A stretch of 64,000 nt of DNA. It comes from Nesterenkonia lacusekhoensis (lineage in GTDB: Bacteria > Actinomycetota > Actinomycetes > Actinomycetales > Micrococcaceae). The DNA is taken from contig NZ_JAGINX010000001.1 of assembly GCF_017876395.1 (NCBI RefSeq), positions 1,488,001 through 1,552,000 of the forward strand. Direction: 5' to 3'. A program made the position numbers and the translations under genes. Positions 8,945-19,783 of this stretch are shown one piece after another; position 1 is the stretch's first letter, and each line of letters starts with the position of its first letter. A model generated the notes under the pieces. That model was not told where the DNA came from, made no database searches, and saw nothing but the letters and a program-made list of their open reading frames with translations.

Positions 8945-11900
8945 GGGTCACCTCCAGGATCTTCTGCCATGCCTCGTCGCCGTCGGGATCGATGCCCTCG
9001 TCCAGGGCCTCGGACCGGGCACGCAGCACGGCGTCGTAGTCGCGCGGGAGCACCTTGGTGATGCGCGAGAAAGTGTCATCAGGATCGGCCAGCAGACGCT
9101 CGGCGACTGCGGAGCCGGTCTCCTCGATATGCCGGCGGAGCAGGTCCATCACGATCTGGCGGTCCTCCTCATCCGGGGTCAGCAGCAGCAGATCACCCTT
9201 GACGCGGGCCTGAGCGTTGAGCTTCTGCTCCTCGAAGTCCAGGACGAAGGCGGTGCCGCCGGACATGCCGGCGCCGAAGTTCCGGCCGGTGGGTCCGATG
9301 ATCAGCGTCTGGCCGCCGGTCATGTACTCACAGCCGTGATCGCCGATGCCCTCGACCACAGCGGTCGCACCGGAGTTGCGGACCAGGAAGCGTTCCCCGA
9401 CCTGGCCGCGCAGGAACATCTCCCCCGAGGTCGCGCCATAGCCCAGCACGTTGCCGGCGATGACGTTGTCCTCAGCCACCAGCGGCGCAGAGTCATCCGG
9501 ATGGACCACGATCCGACCGCCCGAGAGGCCCTTGCCGACATAGTCGTTGGCGTCGCCGGAGAGCCGCAGGGTCACACCGTGGGGCAGGAAGGCACCCAGG
9601 GACTGGCCGGCCTCCCCGTGCAGATCCACGGTGATGGTGTTGTTCTCCAGCGTGCTCAGACCCTGGGCCTTGGTGACCTCGTGGCCGAGCATCGTGCCCA
9701 CGGAGCGGTCGGTGTTGATCACTTTGGACTCCAGATGCACCGGCTGGCCCTGGCGGATGGCCGTCTGGGCCTGCTCGATCAGCGCCATGTCGAAGTGCTT
9801 CTCCAACTCATGGTCCTGTCCGGCGGTCCGGCGCAGCATCTGCGAGGTGACCGGGTCCTCGGGGTCATAGCCGCCGACCACCGAGTCCAGGTCCAGGCCT
9901 TCGGTCTTCCAGTGCCGCCTGGCATCGTCCATGTCGAGGGAGTCGATGTGACCGATGGCCTCGTCCAGGCTGCGGAAGCCCAGCTCAGCCAGGTACTCGC
10001 GCACCTCCTGGGCCACGAACTCGAAGAAGTTCACCACATGGTCGGCCTTGCCGGTGTAGCGCTCGCGCAGCGTGGGGTTCTGCGTGGCCACGCCCACCGG
10101 GCAGGTGTCCAGGTGGCAGACGCGCATCATGATGCAGCCCGAGACCACCAGCGGCGCAGTGGCGAAGCCGTACTCCTCGGCTCCGAGCAGCGCCGCGATG
10201 ACCACATCGCGGCCGGTCTTGAGCTGACCGTCCACCTGCACGGTCACACGTTCGCGCAGACCGTTGAGCATCAGCGTCTGCTGGGCCTCGGCCAGGCCGA
10301 GCTCCCACGGCGCGCCGGCGTGCTTCAGCGAGTTCAGCGGGCTGGCGCCGGTGCCGCCGTCGTGCCCGGAGATCAGCACGACGTCGGCCTTCGCCTTGGT
10401 CACACCGGCGGCCACTGTGCCCACACCGTTGAGCGCGACCAGCTTCACATGGACCCGGGCATCCGTGTTGGAGCGCTTGAGGTCGTAGATCAGCTGGGCG
10501 AGGTCCTCGATGGAGTAGATGTCATGGTGCGGCGGCGGGGACACCAGGGACACCCCAGGAGTGGAGTGACGGGTCTCGGCCACCCAGGGGTAGACCTTCT
10601 TGCCCATGAGCTGGCCGCCCTCACCGGGCTTGGCTCCCTGGGCCATCTTGATCTGCAGATCGTCCGCGTGGGTCAGGTACTGACTGGTCACACCGAACCG
10701 GCCCGAGGCGATCTGCTTGATCGCGCTGCGGCGCTCAGGATCCACCAGTCGTGCCGGATGTTCGCCGCCCTCACCGGTGTTCGAGCGCGCGCCCAGACGG
10801 TTCATCGCCACGGCGAGGGTCTCGTGCGCCTCCTGGGAGATGGAGCCGTAGCTCATCGCACCGGTGTTGAACCGCTTGACGATCTCAGAGACCGGCTCGA
10901 CCTCAGAGATCGGGATCGGGTCCCGCTTGGCCTTGAACTTCAGCAGGCCGCGCAGCGTCATCAGAGCCTCGGACTGATCATCCACGGCCCTGGTGTACTG
11001 CTTGAAGATGTCGTAGCGGCGCGACTTCGTCGAATGCTGAAGCTTGAAGACGGTCTCCGGGTTGAACAGATGCGGCGGGCCCTCGCGGCGCCACTGGTAC
11101 TCACCGCCGACCTCGAGCTCATCACCGCGGCCCAGATCGTTGCCGTCCGGCGGGTAGGCCTTGGCGTGGCGCTCCTGGATCTCCTTGGTCAGCACCTCCA
11201 GCCCGACGCCGCTCATCGGCGAGTGGGTGCCGGAGAAGTACTGATCCACCACGTGCTGGGCCAGGCCCACGGCCTCGAAGGTCTGCGCGCCGCAGTAGGA
11301 GGCCACGGTGGAGATGCCCATCTTGGACATGATCTTCAGCACGCCCTTGCCCAGAGCGGTGAGCAGGTTGTGCACCGCTTGAGACTCCGAGACGTTGCTG
11401 ATCTCACCACGGCGGACCATGTCTTCGGCGGTCTCCATCGCCAGGTAGGGGTTCACCGCGGCTGCGCCGTAGCCGATCAGACAGGCGACATGGTGGACCT
11501 CACGCACGTCTCCGGCCTCGACGATCAGCGAAGCACGGGTGCGGTTGGCCGACTTCAGCAGGTGATGGTGAATGGCCGAGAGCAGCAGCATCGACGGGAT
11601 CGGCGCCCACTGTGCGTTGGAGTCGCGGTCCGAGATGACGATGTAGCTGACGCCTCGGTTCACCGCCGCGGAGACCTTCTCGCAGATCTCGCGGATGCGC
11701 TGGCGGAACTCCTCCTCGGAGCTGCCCACCCGGTAGAGGCCGCGGATCTTCGTCGCGATCTTCTGGCCCTCGTCATTGCGGATGTTCGCGATCTTGGCCA
11801 GCTGATCGTTGTCGATCACCGGGAAGTCCAGGGCGACCTGCTTGGACTTGACCTGCTCGTCGGTCAGCAGGTTGCCGTTGGGCCCGATGTGCAGGCCCAG

Positions 11901-13580
11901 GGAGGTCACCAACTCCTCGCGGATGGCGTCCAGGGGTGGGTTCGTCACCTGGGCGAAGCTCTGGATGAAGTAGTCGAAGAGCAGCCGCGGACGGTCCGCG
12001 AGCACGGCGATCGGTGTGTCAGTGCCCATCGCGCCCAGCGGCTCGGCGCCGGTGGAGGCCATCGGTCCGATCAGGACCTTGAGCTCCTCGTGGGTGTAGC
12101 CGAAGGTCTGCTGGCGCAGCCGCACCGAGTCGGTCGGGTGGCGGACGTGCAGGCGCTCGGGCAGCTCCTTCAGATCGATCAGGTTCTGATCCACCCACTC
12201 CTGCCAGGGCTGGGCGGAGGCGAAGTCAGACTTGACCTCATCATCTTCGATGATGCGCCCCTCGACCGTGTCGAGCAGGAACATCATGCCCGGAGCGACC
12301 CGGCCTTTGCGGACCACGGTGGAGGGCTCGATGTCGATCACACCGACCTCGGAGGACAGGACGACCAGGCCGTCATCGGTGACCCAGTAGCGGGCCGGGC
12401 GCAGACCGTTGCGGTCCAGCACGGCACCGACCTGACGGCCGTCGGAGAAGGCGATCGCCGCCGGCCCGTCCCAGGCCTCCATGAGCATGGAGTGATAGCG
12501 GTAGAAGGCCCGGAGGTTCGGGTCCATGGTGCTGTGGTTCTCCCAGGCCTCCGGGATCATCATGCGCATGGCCTGGGACAGCGGGCGTCCGGAGAGCATC
12601 AGCAGCTCGGCGGCCTCATCGAAGGAGGCCGAGTCCGAGGCACCGGGAGTGCAGATCGGGAAGAGGTACTCGGGGTCCTCCCCCAGCAGCTCGGAGGACA
12701 TCATCGACTGCCGGGCGCGCATCCAGTTGCGATTGCCCTTGACCGTGTTGATCTCGCCGTTGTGGGCGATGTTGCGCATCGGCTGCGCCAACGGCCAGGA
12801 CGGGAAGGTGTTGGTGGAGAACCGCGAGTGGACGATGCCCAGCGTGGTCTTGAACCGCTCATCGGAGAGGTCCGGGAAGAAGGGCTCGAGCTGGGCTGTG
12901 GTCAGCATGCCCTTATAGGTGATGGTCTTCGAGGACAGCGAGGGGAAGTACACGCCCAGTCGGTTCTGCGCACGCTTGCGCAGCCGCCAGGCCCGCTGAT
13001 CCAACGATCCGGAGGCGGAGTCCTGAAACTCCGGAGAGTCCTCATCGGCCAGTGCCAGGAAAAGCTGGCGGAAGTGCGGCATGGACTCCTTGGCCAGAGT
13101 GCCGATCATCGAGGAGTCGATGGGGACCTCTCGCCACCCCAGGACCTTCAGGCCCTGCTCACGGACCATGTCCTCCAGGGCGGAGGCCATCTGCTCGCGC
13201 TCAGCGGCGGACTGAGGCAGGAAAGCGGTTCCGGCGGCGTACTCCCCTGCTGCGGGCAGATCGAAGTCCACCACAGCGCGGAAGAACTCGTCGGGGATCT
13301 GGGTCAGCAGGCCGGCACCGTCACCAGTGCCGACGTCACCGCCCACAGCTCCTCGGTGCTCGAGATTGCGCAGCGCGACCAATGCGTGGTCCACGATGTC
13401 GTGGCCCGGCTCACCGCGCAGCGTGGCGATGGCGGCCATGCCGCAGTTCTCGTGCTCATTGGCCGGGTCATAGAGACCCGCCTTCTCGGGATAGGCGGCA
13501 AAGCGCACAAAGGGGCTGATGACGCGATCCCCTGGTGTCTCTGCGCTCAGACCAGCGGCTTCCGATGTGGAAATGGACAT
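8937..13580 (-). CDS. gltB: Glutamate synthase large subunit
   Basis: Catalytic GOGAT subunit of 1547 residues. Order: a short propeptide of 45 residues, then the glutamine amidotransferase domain with nucleophile Cys46 in [11 protein letters not shown]; the central domain; the FMN/2-oxoglutarate synthase domain ([49 protein letters not shown]); 3Fe-4S cysteines in [15 protein letters not shown]; and the C-terminal beta-helix. Length matches the family. GGAAGG lies upstream of the ATG. It is transcribed with gltD; together they assimilate ammonium via glutamine. Confidence 0.97.
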   Translation of the reverse strand: MSISTSEAAGLSAETPGDRVISPFVRFAAYPEKAGLYDPANEHENCGMAAIATLRGEPGHDIVDHALVALRNLEHRGAVGGDVGTGDGAGLLTQIPDEFFRAVVDFDLPAAGEYAAGTAFLPQSAAEREQMASALEDMVREQGLKVLGWREVPIDSSMIGTLAKESMPHFRQLFLALADEDSPEFQDSASGSLDQRAWRLRKRAQNRLGVYFPSLSSKTITYKGMLTTAQLEPFFPDLSDERFKTTLGIVHSRFSTNTFPSWPLAQPMRNIAHNGEINTVKGNRNWMRARQSMMSSELLGEDPEYLFPICTPGASDSASFDEAAELLMLSGRPLSQAMRMMIPEAWENHSTMDPNLRAFYRYHSMLMEAWDGPAAIAFSDGRQVGAVLDRNGLRPARYWVTDDGLVVLSSEVGVIDIEPSTVVRKGRVAPGMMFLLDTVEGRIIEDDEVKSDFASAQPWQEWVDQNLIDLKELPERLHVRHPTDSVRLRQQTFGYTHEELKVLIGPMASTGAEPLGAMGTDTPIAVLADRPRLLFDYFIQSFAQVTNPPLDAIREELVTSLGLHIGPNGNLLTDEQVKSKQVALDFPVIDNDQLAKIANIRNDEGQKIATKIRGLYRVGSSEEEFRQRIREICEKVSAAVNRGVSYIVISDRDSNAQWAPIPSMLLLSAIHHHLLKSANRTRASLIVEAGDVREVHHVACLIGYGAAAVNPYLAMETAEDMVRRGEISNVSESQAVHNLLTALGKGVLKIMSKMGISTVASYCGAQTFEAVGLAQHVVDQYFSGTHSPMSGVGLEVLTKEIQERHAKAYPPDGNDLGRGDELEVGGEYQWRREGPPHLFNPETVFKLQHSTKSRRYDIFKQYTRAVDDQSEALMTLRGLLKFKAKRDPIPISEVEPVSEIVKRFNTGAMSYGSISQEAHETLAVAMNRLGARSNTGEGGEHPARLVDPERRSAIKQIASGRFGVTSQYLTHADDLQIKMAQGAKPGEGGQLMGKKVYPWVAETRHSTPGVSLVSPPPHHDIYSIEDLAQLIYDLKRSNTDARVHVKLVALNGVGTVAAGVTKAKADVVLISGHDGGTGASPLNSLKHAGAPWELGLAEAQQTLMLNGLRERVTVQVDGQLKTGRDVVIAALLGAEEYGFATAPLVVSGCIMMRVCHLDTCPVGVATQNPTLRERYTGKADHVVNFFEFVAQEVREYLAELGFRSLDEAIGHIDSLDMDDARRHWKTEGLDLDSVVGGYDPEDPVTSQMLRRTAGQDHELEKHFDMALIEQAQTAIRQGQPVHLESKVINTDRSVGTMLGHEVTKAQGLSTLENNTITVDLHGEAGQSLGAFLPHGVTLRLSGDANDYVGKGLSGGRIVVHPDDSAPLVAEDNVIAGNVLGYGATSGEMFLRGQVGERFLVRNSGATAVVEGIGDHGCEYMTGGQTLIIGPTGRNFGAGMSGGTAFVLDFEEQKLNAQARVKGDLLLLTPDEEDRQIVMDLLRRHIEETGSAVAERLLADPDDTFSRITKVLPRDYDAVLRARSEALDEGIDPDGDEAWQKILEVTRG

Positions 13581-13753
13581 GATGGTGTACCTTCCTCCGC
13601 ATGCGAACGGCGATGGGGAGGGGACGACGTTGGGTACGACTCCCTCAAAAGTCTTCGGAGCATTCGGGCACGGACACAGCCCAGTTTACGCTTCCTTGCG
13701 GCTCCTGATCAGATACATCCTCCTCGCCCGGTGCGGGTGAGGCAAATCGCATC

Positions 13754-14782
13754 TCAAGATGTGGAAGGCGAGGACTTCTCCTCGGCGTCCGCAGAGTCCT
13801 CGACGTCGGCGGCGGCCTCGTCACCAGCCTCAGCGCTGTCAGCCTCGGCGTCCTCAGCACTGTCGGCCTGCTCGGACGCCTCCTGCTCGGGGGCGTAGAT
13901 GCGCATCTCCTCCTCGAGCTCCTCTTCAGTGCGCGGACGCTTGGCCCACAGCCAGATCAGCATGGCCAGGGCGACGAGGAAGATCACGAACATGATGATC
14001 TGATTCAGCCGCCACTCGATCCCGATGTCGCTCAGCGGGACCTGCGTGGACTTGCCGGACTCATCAATACGGAGGCTCTCGACCCAGAACCGACCCAGCG
14101 CGTAGTAGGCCACGTAGGACCAGGTGAGCAGCCCGCGCTTGAACTGGAAGCGCTGGAAGAGCCACAGCAGCAGGGCGACGCCGATCAGGTTCCAGACGAA
14201 CTCATAGAAGAAGGTGGGGTGGAAGGCGGTGTCCGCACCGGCACCCAACGGCAGAGGCTGGTGACGCTGGGAGGTGTCGATGACCAGGCCCCACGGCAGG
14301 TTCGTCGGCGCGCCATAGAGCTCCTGGTTGAACCAGTTGCCCCAGCGGCCGACCGCCTGAGCCAGCAGCACACCGGGGACCAGGACGTCGGTGAAGGCAC
14401 CGAACCTGATGCCGTAGCGGCGGCAGGCGATCCACACGCCGAGCGCGCCGAAGATGACCGCGCCGATGATGCTCAGCCCGCCGTTCCAGACCTCCGGGAT
14501 CCGCGAGAGCTCACCCTCAGGCCCGAAGTAGGCATCCGGGGAGGTCACCACGTGGTAGAGCCGCGCACCGATGAAGCCCAGCAGCACGGCCCAGATCGTC
14601 GCGTCGAAGACGTTCTCCTTGGCACCCCCGCGGGACGCCCAGAGCCTGCTGGCCAGCCAGACGGCCAGAGCCGCCCCGACCAGGATGCAGACGGCGTAGA
14701 AGGTGATGCTCAGCGGGCCGAACAGATCGACGCCGTCAGTGGGTGGTGCGGGGAATCCTGCAGAGATCATGGCCGTCAACAT
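13754..14782 (-). CDS. lgt: Prolipoprotein diacylglyceryl transferase
   Basis: Membrane enzyme that adds diacylglycerol from phosphatidylglycerol to the lipobox cysteine of lipoproteins. Several hydrophobic helices are present, with the catalytic-region signature GRWGNWFNQELYG and the conserved RLYHVVTSPD motif. The ATG has GGGAGGAACTGAT upstream. The last 60 residues or so form an acidic, Ala/Glu/Asp-rich cytoplasmic tail ending in KSSPSTS, longer than in most families. It follows metS by 23 nt and may be in the same transcript; gltB follows after 173 nt without a clear terminator. Confidence 0.95.
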   Translation of the reverse strand: MLTAMISAGFPAPPTDGVDLFGPLSITFYAVCILVGAALAVWLASRLWASRGGAKENVFDATIWAVLLGFIGARLYHVVTSPDAYFGPEGELSRIPEVWNGGLSIIGAVIFGALGVWIACRRYGIRFGAFTDVLVPGVLLAQAVGRWGNWFNQELYGAPTNLPWGLVIDTSQRHQPLPLGAGADTAFHPTFFYEFVWNLIGVALLLWLFQRFQFKRGLLTWSYVAYYALGRFWVESLRIDESGKSTQVPLSDIGIEWRLNQIIMFVIFLVALAMLIWLWAKRPRTEEELEEEMRIYAPEQEASEQADSAEDAEADSAEAGDEAAADVEDSADAEEKSSPSTS

Positions 14783-14805
14783 ATCAGTTCCTCCCGGAGG
14801 GTTTC

Positions 14806-14910
14806 TCAGGATTCGTCAGGGTTCCGGGCCAGGTGCACGATCGCTCCGATCAGACCTCCCCAGACGGTCACCAGGGCCACAATCATCATGATGACGGCAG
14901 CGGTATCCAT
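14806..14910 (-). CDS. metS: MetS-like small subunit of NSS amino acid importer (34 residues)
   Basis: A microprotein beginning MDTAAVIMMIVALVTVWGG: one transmembrane helix (about residues 5-27), then a short polar tail HLARNPDES. Its ATG overlaps the transporter stop (TGATG), the usual arrangement of MetP-MetS. In Corynebacterium glutamicum a small MetS is required for the NSS transporter MetP to import methionine and alanine (established for that system). Here function is inferred from position, size and topology. Confidence 0.85.
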   Translation of the reverse strand: MDTAAVIMMIVALVTVWGGLIGAIVHLARNPDES

Positions 14911-16463
14911 CAGACGGTCTCCTCATCGATCTCGGGATTCTCCAGGTGCATGGGCGAGCGTTCGCTCCACCGCACCAGGCTCATTGCCACGGCGAGTACG
15001 AGCATCAGGGCAAGAGCGCCCCAGCCGAAGGTGCCCAGCACCCAGCTGTCATAGCCCTCATAGCCGTTCCGGACCTTGTCGGCCACATCCAGGATCAGCA
15101 GATAGACCAGGACCACCGGCAGCACGATGCCGATCAGGGCCTTCCAGATCGGCCCCACCCGGAAGGACCCGTAGGCATTGAGCCCGTCCGCCAGCACATC
15201 CATGCGGCGGAAGACCCAGGTGACCAGGAAGACGGCGACCAGGGCCGCCCCCACGATGCCGATGTTGTTGGAGAAGGCATCCACCACGTCCAGGATGGTC
15301 AGCCCCGAGACGCCGCCGATCAGCACCACGGAGATCACGGCGCTGGAGCCGCCGGCCACAGCCACTGAGACCGGACGGGACCACCCAGTCTTGTCCTTCA
15401 CCGAGGAGACCACGACTTCCATGATCGAGATCAGCGAGGTCAGTCCAGCGATGGTCAGGGAGCCGAAGAACAGCACGCCCAGCAGAGCCGACGCCGGCGC
15501 CTCGGAGATGATGGTCGGGAATGCGATGAAGGCCAGACCCAGTCCGGAGTCGGCCACTTCGCCCACCGGGGCCCCTGCTGCCAGGAATCCCAGTGCCGCA
15601 AAGACACCGATCGCGGCCAGCATCTCGAAGGAGGAGTTGGCGAAGCCCACCACCAAGCCCGAGCCCGAGGCGTTGGACTTCCTCTTCAGGTAGGAGGCGT
15701 AGGTGACCATGATGCCGAAGCCCACCGAGAGGCTGAAGAAGATCTGGCCGTAGGCCTGGATCCACACAGTCGGGCTGGCCAGAGCCGACCACTCCGGGGA
15801 GAACAGCGCGTTCAGTCCGTCGGTGGCCCCGTCGAGAGTCAGCGAGTAGCCCACCAGCAGCACGAACATGACCAGCAGGACCGGCAGGCCGATGAGCGAG
15901 ACCTGCGTGATGCCCTTGCGGACTCCGGCCGCCAGGGCGACCAACAGGATCAGCCAGACCACGATCAGCGGCCAGCCCACTTGGGCCACGAAGTCCACCG
16001 AGATCCCGAATCCTCCGGTGCCGCCCTCGTCATACTGGAGGTACTCCCCCATGAAGAAGCCCGCGGCGTCGTCGCCCCAGGCCTGGTCGAGGGAGAACCA
16101 GGTGTACATGGCGGCCCAGGCCACGATCGCGGCGTAATAGATGCCGATCAGGAAGCTGATGCCCACCTGGAACCAGCCGATGGCTTCAGCCTTGGGGTGC
16201 AGCCGCTTGAAGGCCAGCGGCGGGGAGCCCCGGAACCTGTAGCCGATCGCATAGTCGAAGAGCAGGATCGGCAGGCCAGCGGTCAGCAGCGCCACCAGAT
16301 ACGGGATCAGGAAGGCGCCGCCGCCGTTCTCGTAGGTGACGTACGGGAACCGCCAGATGTTTCCCAGCCCGACAGCCGATCCGACCGCCACCAGGATGAA
16401 GGCGGTGCGGCCGGTGAAGCTCTCCCGCAGACGCCGACGCTGCGGGGCTGCTGCCTGACTCAT
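14910..16463 (-). CDS. metP: Sodium-dependent NSS-family amino acid importer (MetP-like)
   Basis: Integral membrane transporter of 517 residues in the neurotransmitter:sodium symporter family. TM1 carries the unwound substrate/Na+ motif ILVAVGSAVGLGNIWRFPYV, followed by ENGGGAFLIPY and about ten further helices. It is paired with the adjacent MetS-like microprotein, so methionine/alanine import is the best guess, though other neutral amino acids are possible. The start ATG overlaps the trpA stop by 4 nt (ATGA), tying it to the trp operon. Confidence 0.88.
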   Translation of the reverse strand: MSQAAAPQRRRLRESFTGRTAFILVAVGSAVGLGNIWRFPYVTYENGGGAFLIPYLVALLTAGLPILLFDYAIGYRFRGSPPLAFKRLHPKAEAIGWFQVGISFLIGIYYAAIVAWAAMYTWFSLDQAWGDDAAGFFMGEYLQYDEGGTGGFGISVDFVAQVGWPLIVVWLILLVALAAGVRKGITQVSLIGLPVLLVMFVLLVGYSLTLDGATDGLNALFSPEWSALASPTVWIQAYGQIFFSLSVGFGIMVTYASYLKRKSNASGSGLVVGFANSSFEMLAAIGVFAALGFLAAGAPVGEVADSGLGLAFIAFPTIISEAPASALLGVLFFGSLTIAGLTSLISIMEVVVSSVKDKTGWSRPVSVAVAGGSSAVISVVLIGGVSGLTILDVVDAFSNNIGIVGAALVAVFLVTWVFRRMDVLADGLNAYGSFRVGPIWKALIGIVLPVVLVYLLILDVADKVRNGYEGYDSWVLGTFGWGALALMLVLAVAMSLVRWSERSPMHLENPEIDEETV

Positions 16464-17263
16464 AAGGACCTCCCGGTCAGCTCGGCCGTGAGGGTCCCCA
16501 CGGCCTCCGGGCCGCCGTCGCGCAGGGCGGCGACCAGTGCGGTGCCGACGATCACGCCGTCGGCATAGCGGCCGATCTCCTCGACGTGCTCACGGGTGGA
16601 GACCCCCAGTCCCACGCAGACACGCTGGGCCCCGGCGGCCTTGGTCCCTTCGACCACGCGCTCGGCGGCATCGGAGACTGCATCGCGTCTGCCGGTGACC
16701 CCCATGAGGGAGACGCCGTAGACGAATCCGCGCGAATCTGAGGCGATCCGCCACAGCCGCTCCGGCGAAGAGGTGGGAGCGGCGAGGAAGATCCGGTCCA
16801 GACCATACTTCTCGCTGGCGGCCATCCACTCGTGGGCCTCGTCAGGGATGAGATCCGGGGTGATCGCTCCCGCTCCCCCCGCCTCGGCCAGGCGCCGAGC
16901 GAACTCCTCGGCCCCCATACGATCGATCAGGTTGTAGTAGATCATCACCACCACGGCGGCATCGGTGCGCTCGGAGACCTGGCGGACCACCTCGAAGAGC
17001 TCCGAGATGCGGAACCCGTTGGCCAGCGCCTCAGTGGTGGCCTGCTGGATCACCGGTCCGTCCATGACCGGGTCCGAATACGGCGCCCCGATCTCGATGA
17101 TGTCGGCGCCGTTCTGCGCCAGCTGCACCGCAGCCTCCACACTGGTGGCCAGGTCCGGATAGCAGGCAGGCAGGTAGCCGATGAAGGCGCTGCGGCCCTC
17201 AGCCGTGGCGCGGTCGATGACCTCAGCGGTCCTGAGTCCGGAGAGGGTCTCCTGCTCGTTCAA
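16460..17263 (-). CDS. trpA: Tryptophan synthase alpha chain
   Basis: Cleaves indole-3-glycerol phosphate to indole and glyceraldehyde 3-phosphate; works in an alpha2beta2 complex with TrpB. A TIM barrel of 267 residues with catalytic Glu in [18 protein letters not shown] and phosphate-binding [14 protein letters not shown]. No in-frame ATG or GTG fits the conserved start: the frame upstream is arginine-rich shadow sequence. The TTG at 17263 overlaps the trpB stop (TTGA) and has AGGAG 8 nt upstream, so a rare TTG start is proposed. Confidence 0.94.
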   Translation of the reverse strand: MNEQETLSGLRTAEVIDRATAEGRSAFIGYLPACYPDLATSVEAAVQLAQNGADIIEIGAPYSDPVMDGPVIQQATTEALANGFRISELFEVVRQVSERTDAAVVVMIYYNLIDRMGAEEFARRLAEAGGAGAITPDLIPDEAHEWMAASEKYGLDRIFLAAPTSSPERLWRIASDSRGFVYGVSLMGVTGRRDAVSDAAERVVEGTKAAGAQRVCVGLGVSTREHVEEIGRYADGVIVGTALVAALRDGGPEAVGTLTAELTGRSL

Positions 17264-18549
17264 CTCTGCACTCCTGTCGTCGGTGCCTCGGCGGCCTCTG
17301 CGGCGGAGGCGTCGTGCTCGGGGGCGTCGTCCTGGCCGGGAAGCATGCTGAACCACCGCGCGGCGGTCTCCACATCCTTGTCCCCGCGCCCGGAGAGGCT
17401 GACCAGGATGATCCGGTCCTTGCCTTCGGCGCCCCATGAGGCCGAGAGCCGTGCCGCTCCGGCCAGGGCGTGGGCGGACTCGATGGCCGGGATGATGCCC
17501 TCAGTCCGGCAGAGCTGTTCGAAGGCGGTCATGCATTCGGCGTCGGTGACCGGTTCATAGCTGACCCGTCCGACGTCGGCCAGGTAGGCGTGCTCGGGCC
17601 CCACCGACGGGTAGTCCAGCCCGGCCGAGATGGAGTGGGAGTCCACGGTCTGGCCGTCCTCGTCCTGCATCAGATAGGAGCGGGCTCCGTGGAGCACACC
17701 GGAGCGCCCGAGGGTGATGGCGGAGGCGTGGCGCTCGGTCTCGATGCCCTCGCCCCCGGCCTCATAGCCGTAGATGGCCACAGATTCGTCGTCCAGGAAG
17801 CTGTGGAACAGGCCGATGGCATTGGAACCGCCGCCCACGCAGGCGGCCACGGCGTCGGGCAGCCGGCCGGTCTGCTCCAGGATCTGCTCGCGGGCCTCCT
17901 CGCCGATGACCTGGTGGAAGTAGCGCACCATCTCCGGGAAGGGATGCGGACCAGCCACAGTGCCCAGCACGTAGTGGGTGTTCTCCACGCTGGCGACCCA
18001 ATCGCGCAGGGCTTCGTTGATCGCATCCTTCAGCGTCTTGGCCCCATGCTCGACGGGGATGACCTCCGCGCCGAGCAGACGCATGCGCGCCACGTTCAGG
18101 GCCTGGCGGCGCGTGTCGGCACCGCCCATGTAGACCACGCACTCCATACCCATCAGGGCTGCTGCCGTAGCAGTGGCCACGCCGTGCTGGCCGGCACCGG
18201 TCTCAGCGATCAGGCGCGTCTTGCCCATTCGGCGAGCCAGCAGTGCCTGGCCCAGCACGTTGTTGATCTTGTGGGAGCCGGTGTGGTTGAGGTCCTCCCG
18301 CTTGAGGAAGATCCGTGCGCCGTCCTCCCGACCGGAGGCTTCGGCGGCGAAGCGGGGCACCTCGGTCAGCAGCGAGGGGCGTCCCGTGTAGTCCCGGGAG
18401 AGGGCCTCGAACTCCTCGGCGAAGGACGGGTCCGCCTTGGCCTTGCGGAAGGTCTCCTCGAGCTCGTCGAGAGCGGCTACCAGAGATTCGGGCATCCAGC
18501 GCCCGCCGTAGTCGCCGAAATAGGGGCCCTCGTGCTCGCGGTACGTCAT
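17260..18549 (-). CDS. trpB: Tryptophan synthase beta chain
   Basis: PLP enzyme joining indole with serine to make tryptophan. Motifs: [13 protein letters not shown] at the N terminus, PLP lysine in [17 protein letters not shown], the phosphate-binding [10 protein letters not shown], and SGRGDKD near the end. At 429 residues it carries about 25 extra acidic/Ala-rich residues at the C terminus ([20 protein letters not shown]). The ATG follows GGAGACACAT, 11 nt after trpC. It is coupled to trpA by overlap. Confidence 0.97.
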   Translation of the reverse strand: MTYREHEGPYFGDYGGRWMPESLVAALDELEETFRKAKADPSFAEEFEALSRDYTGRPSLLTEVPRFAAEASGREDGARIFLKREDLNHTGSHKINNVLGQALLARRMGKTRLIAETGAGQHGVATATAAALMGMECVVYMGGADTRRQALNVARMRLLGAEVIPVEHGAKTLKDAINEALRDWVASVENTHYVLGTVAGPHPFPEMVRYFHQVIGEEAREQILEQTGRLPDAVAACVGGGSNAIGLFHSFLDDESVAIYGYEAGGEGIETERHASAITLGRSGVLHGARSYLMQDEDGQTVDSHSISAGLDYPSVGPEHAYLADVGRVSYEPVTDAECMTAFEQLCRTEGIIPAIESAHALAGAARLSASWGAEGKDRIILVSLSGRGDKDVETAARWFSMLPGQDDAPEHDASAAEAAEAPTTGVQS

Positions 18550-18560
18550 ATGTGTCTCCT

Positions 18561-19367
18561 TCAGCGGGTGAGGCTGGCCGCGCGGAAGCGTCGGAGCGCC
18601 TCGGTCGGTTCGCCGTCCTTGACCAGGGCTTCTCCGACCAGCACAGCGTCGGCGCCCTGCCGGGCGTAGTCGGCGACCACGCCGGGGCCGTCCACACCGG
18701 ATTCGGCGATCCGGACAGCGTCGGCGGGCAGGTGACGCGCCATCGCCTCATAGTGGGCAACGTCGACGTCGAGTGTCTTGAGATTGCGCACGTTGACACC
18801 GACGATCTTCGCCTCCGCCGCGACGGCGCGTTCGATCTCCTCCTCGGTGTGTGCCTCCACCAGGGCGTTCATGCCCAGTTCGTGGGTCAGGGCGAGGAAG
18901 TCGCGCAGCTGGGCATCGTCCAACGCTGCGACGATCAGCAGGACCAGGTCGGCGCCGTAGGCACGGGCCTCATGGAACTGGTACTCCTCCACCATGAAGT
19001 CCTTGCGCAGCACCGGGATGTCCACTGCGGCACGGACGGCGGCCAGGTCGGCCAGCGATCCGCGGAAGCGGCGCCCCTCAGTCAGCACACTGATCACCGA
19101 GGCGCCGCCGCGCTCATAGGCCTGCGCCAGCTCCGCCGGATCCGGGATCTCGGCCAGGGCGCCCTTCGACGGGGAGGAGCGCTTGACCTCGGAGATGATC
19201 CGTACGCCTGCGGAGTCGGAACGGCCTCCCTGCAGCGCGGCGTAGGCGTCCAGGGCTGGTGAAGCCTCGGCCGCCCTCGCGGTGATCTCGCGCAGCGGTG
19301 TCTCCGCCATACGGGAGGTGAGGTCCTCACGAACCCCTTCGATGATGGAATCGAGAACTGTGGACAT
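18561..19367 (-). CDS. trpC: Indole-3-glycerol phosphate synthase
   Basis: Ring closure of CdRP to indole-3-glycerol phosphate in tryptophan synthesis. A TIM barrel of 268 residues: [26 protein letters not shown] (catalytic Lys), [31 protein letters not shown]. The frame extends 16 codons upstream into the preceding gene; the ATG at 19367 matches the conserved family start. It lacks a fused TrpF domain, consistent with PriA doing that step elsewhere in actinobacteria. Confidence 0.95.
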   Translation of the reverse strand: MSTVLDSIIEGVREDLTSRMAETPLREITARAAEASPALDAYAALQGGRSDSAGVRIISEVKRSSPSKGALAEIPDPAELAQAYERGGASVISVLTEGRRFRGSLADLAAVRAAVDIPVLRKDFMVEEYQFHEARAYGADLVLLIVAALDDAQLRDFLALTHELGMNALVEAHTEEEIERAVAAEAKIVGVNVRNLKTLDVDVAHYEAMARHLPADAVRIAESGVDGPGVVADYARQGADAVLVGEALVKDGEPTEALRRFRAASLTR

Positions 19368-19374
19368 CGTCGGG

Positions 19375-19752
19375 TCAGTCGGTGGAGGCGCCGGGACGAC
19401 GCTTCTCCGCACCACCGCTGGAGTTGTCCGGGGTGGCCGGGCCGCCGTGGGCCCGGGGGTCCTCCCCGCGCCGCAGCACAGCTTTGCTGTCCATCTCCAC
19501 GCCCAGCCCCATCTTCTTCATGACGATTCCCAGGATGATGCCCACCGGCACCAGGGCGGCGCCGATGATGGCGACCGTCAGGTTGGGGATGATGACGCCG
19601 ATGCCGGCGACCACGGCGCCCAGCACGATCGTCAGGTTGAGCGTCCAGGCGGCCGGAGTCGATCCGTGACCGATGTGGTCATAGTGGATGTACTCGTCGG
19701 CGGCGGGTCGCTGCTCGACGTCGCGGACGGTGCGCTGATCAGTGGTGGTCAT
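19375..19752 (-). CDS. HGxxPAAW family membrane protein
   Basis: A 125-residue protein conserved beside trp genes in actinobacteria, function unknown. An N-terminal polar segment carries the signature [12 protein letters not shown], followed by two hydrophobic helices (about residues 38-82) and a basic/Pro-rich tail. The ATG has GAGAGGGAACCG upstream. It lies between the trp-associated membrane protein and trpC. Nothing in the sequence indicates enzymatic activity; a link to tryptophan metabolism rests only on location. Confidence 0.85.
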   Translation of the reverse strand: MTTTDQRTVRDVEQRPAADEYIHYDHIGHGSTPAAWTLNLTIVLGAVVAGIGVIIPNLTVAIIGAALVPVGIILGIVMKKMGLGVEMDSKAVLRRGEDPRAHGGPATPDNSSGGAEKRRPGASTD

Positions 19753-19783
19753 CGGTTCCCTCTCGGTGAAATGTGTTCCGCGT

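Noticed and set aside
13581-13753. Regulatory leader or small gene before gltB
   Set aside because: A TAAACT -10-like box has no reasonable -35 partner and no peptide or hairpin pattern was found.
8859-13898. A 1679-codon open frame on the plus strand, antisense to gltD and gltB
   Set aside because: Low-complexity, Gly/Arg/His/Val-rich composition typical of a GC-rich antisense shadow; gltB and gltD on the other strand have complete conserved motifs.
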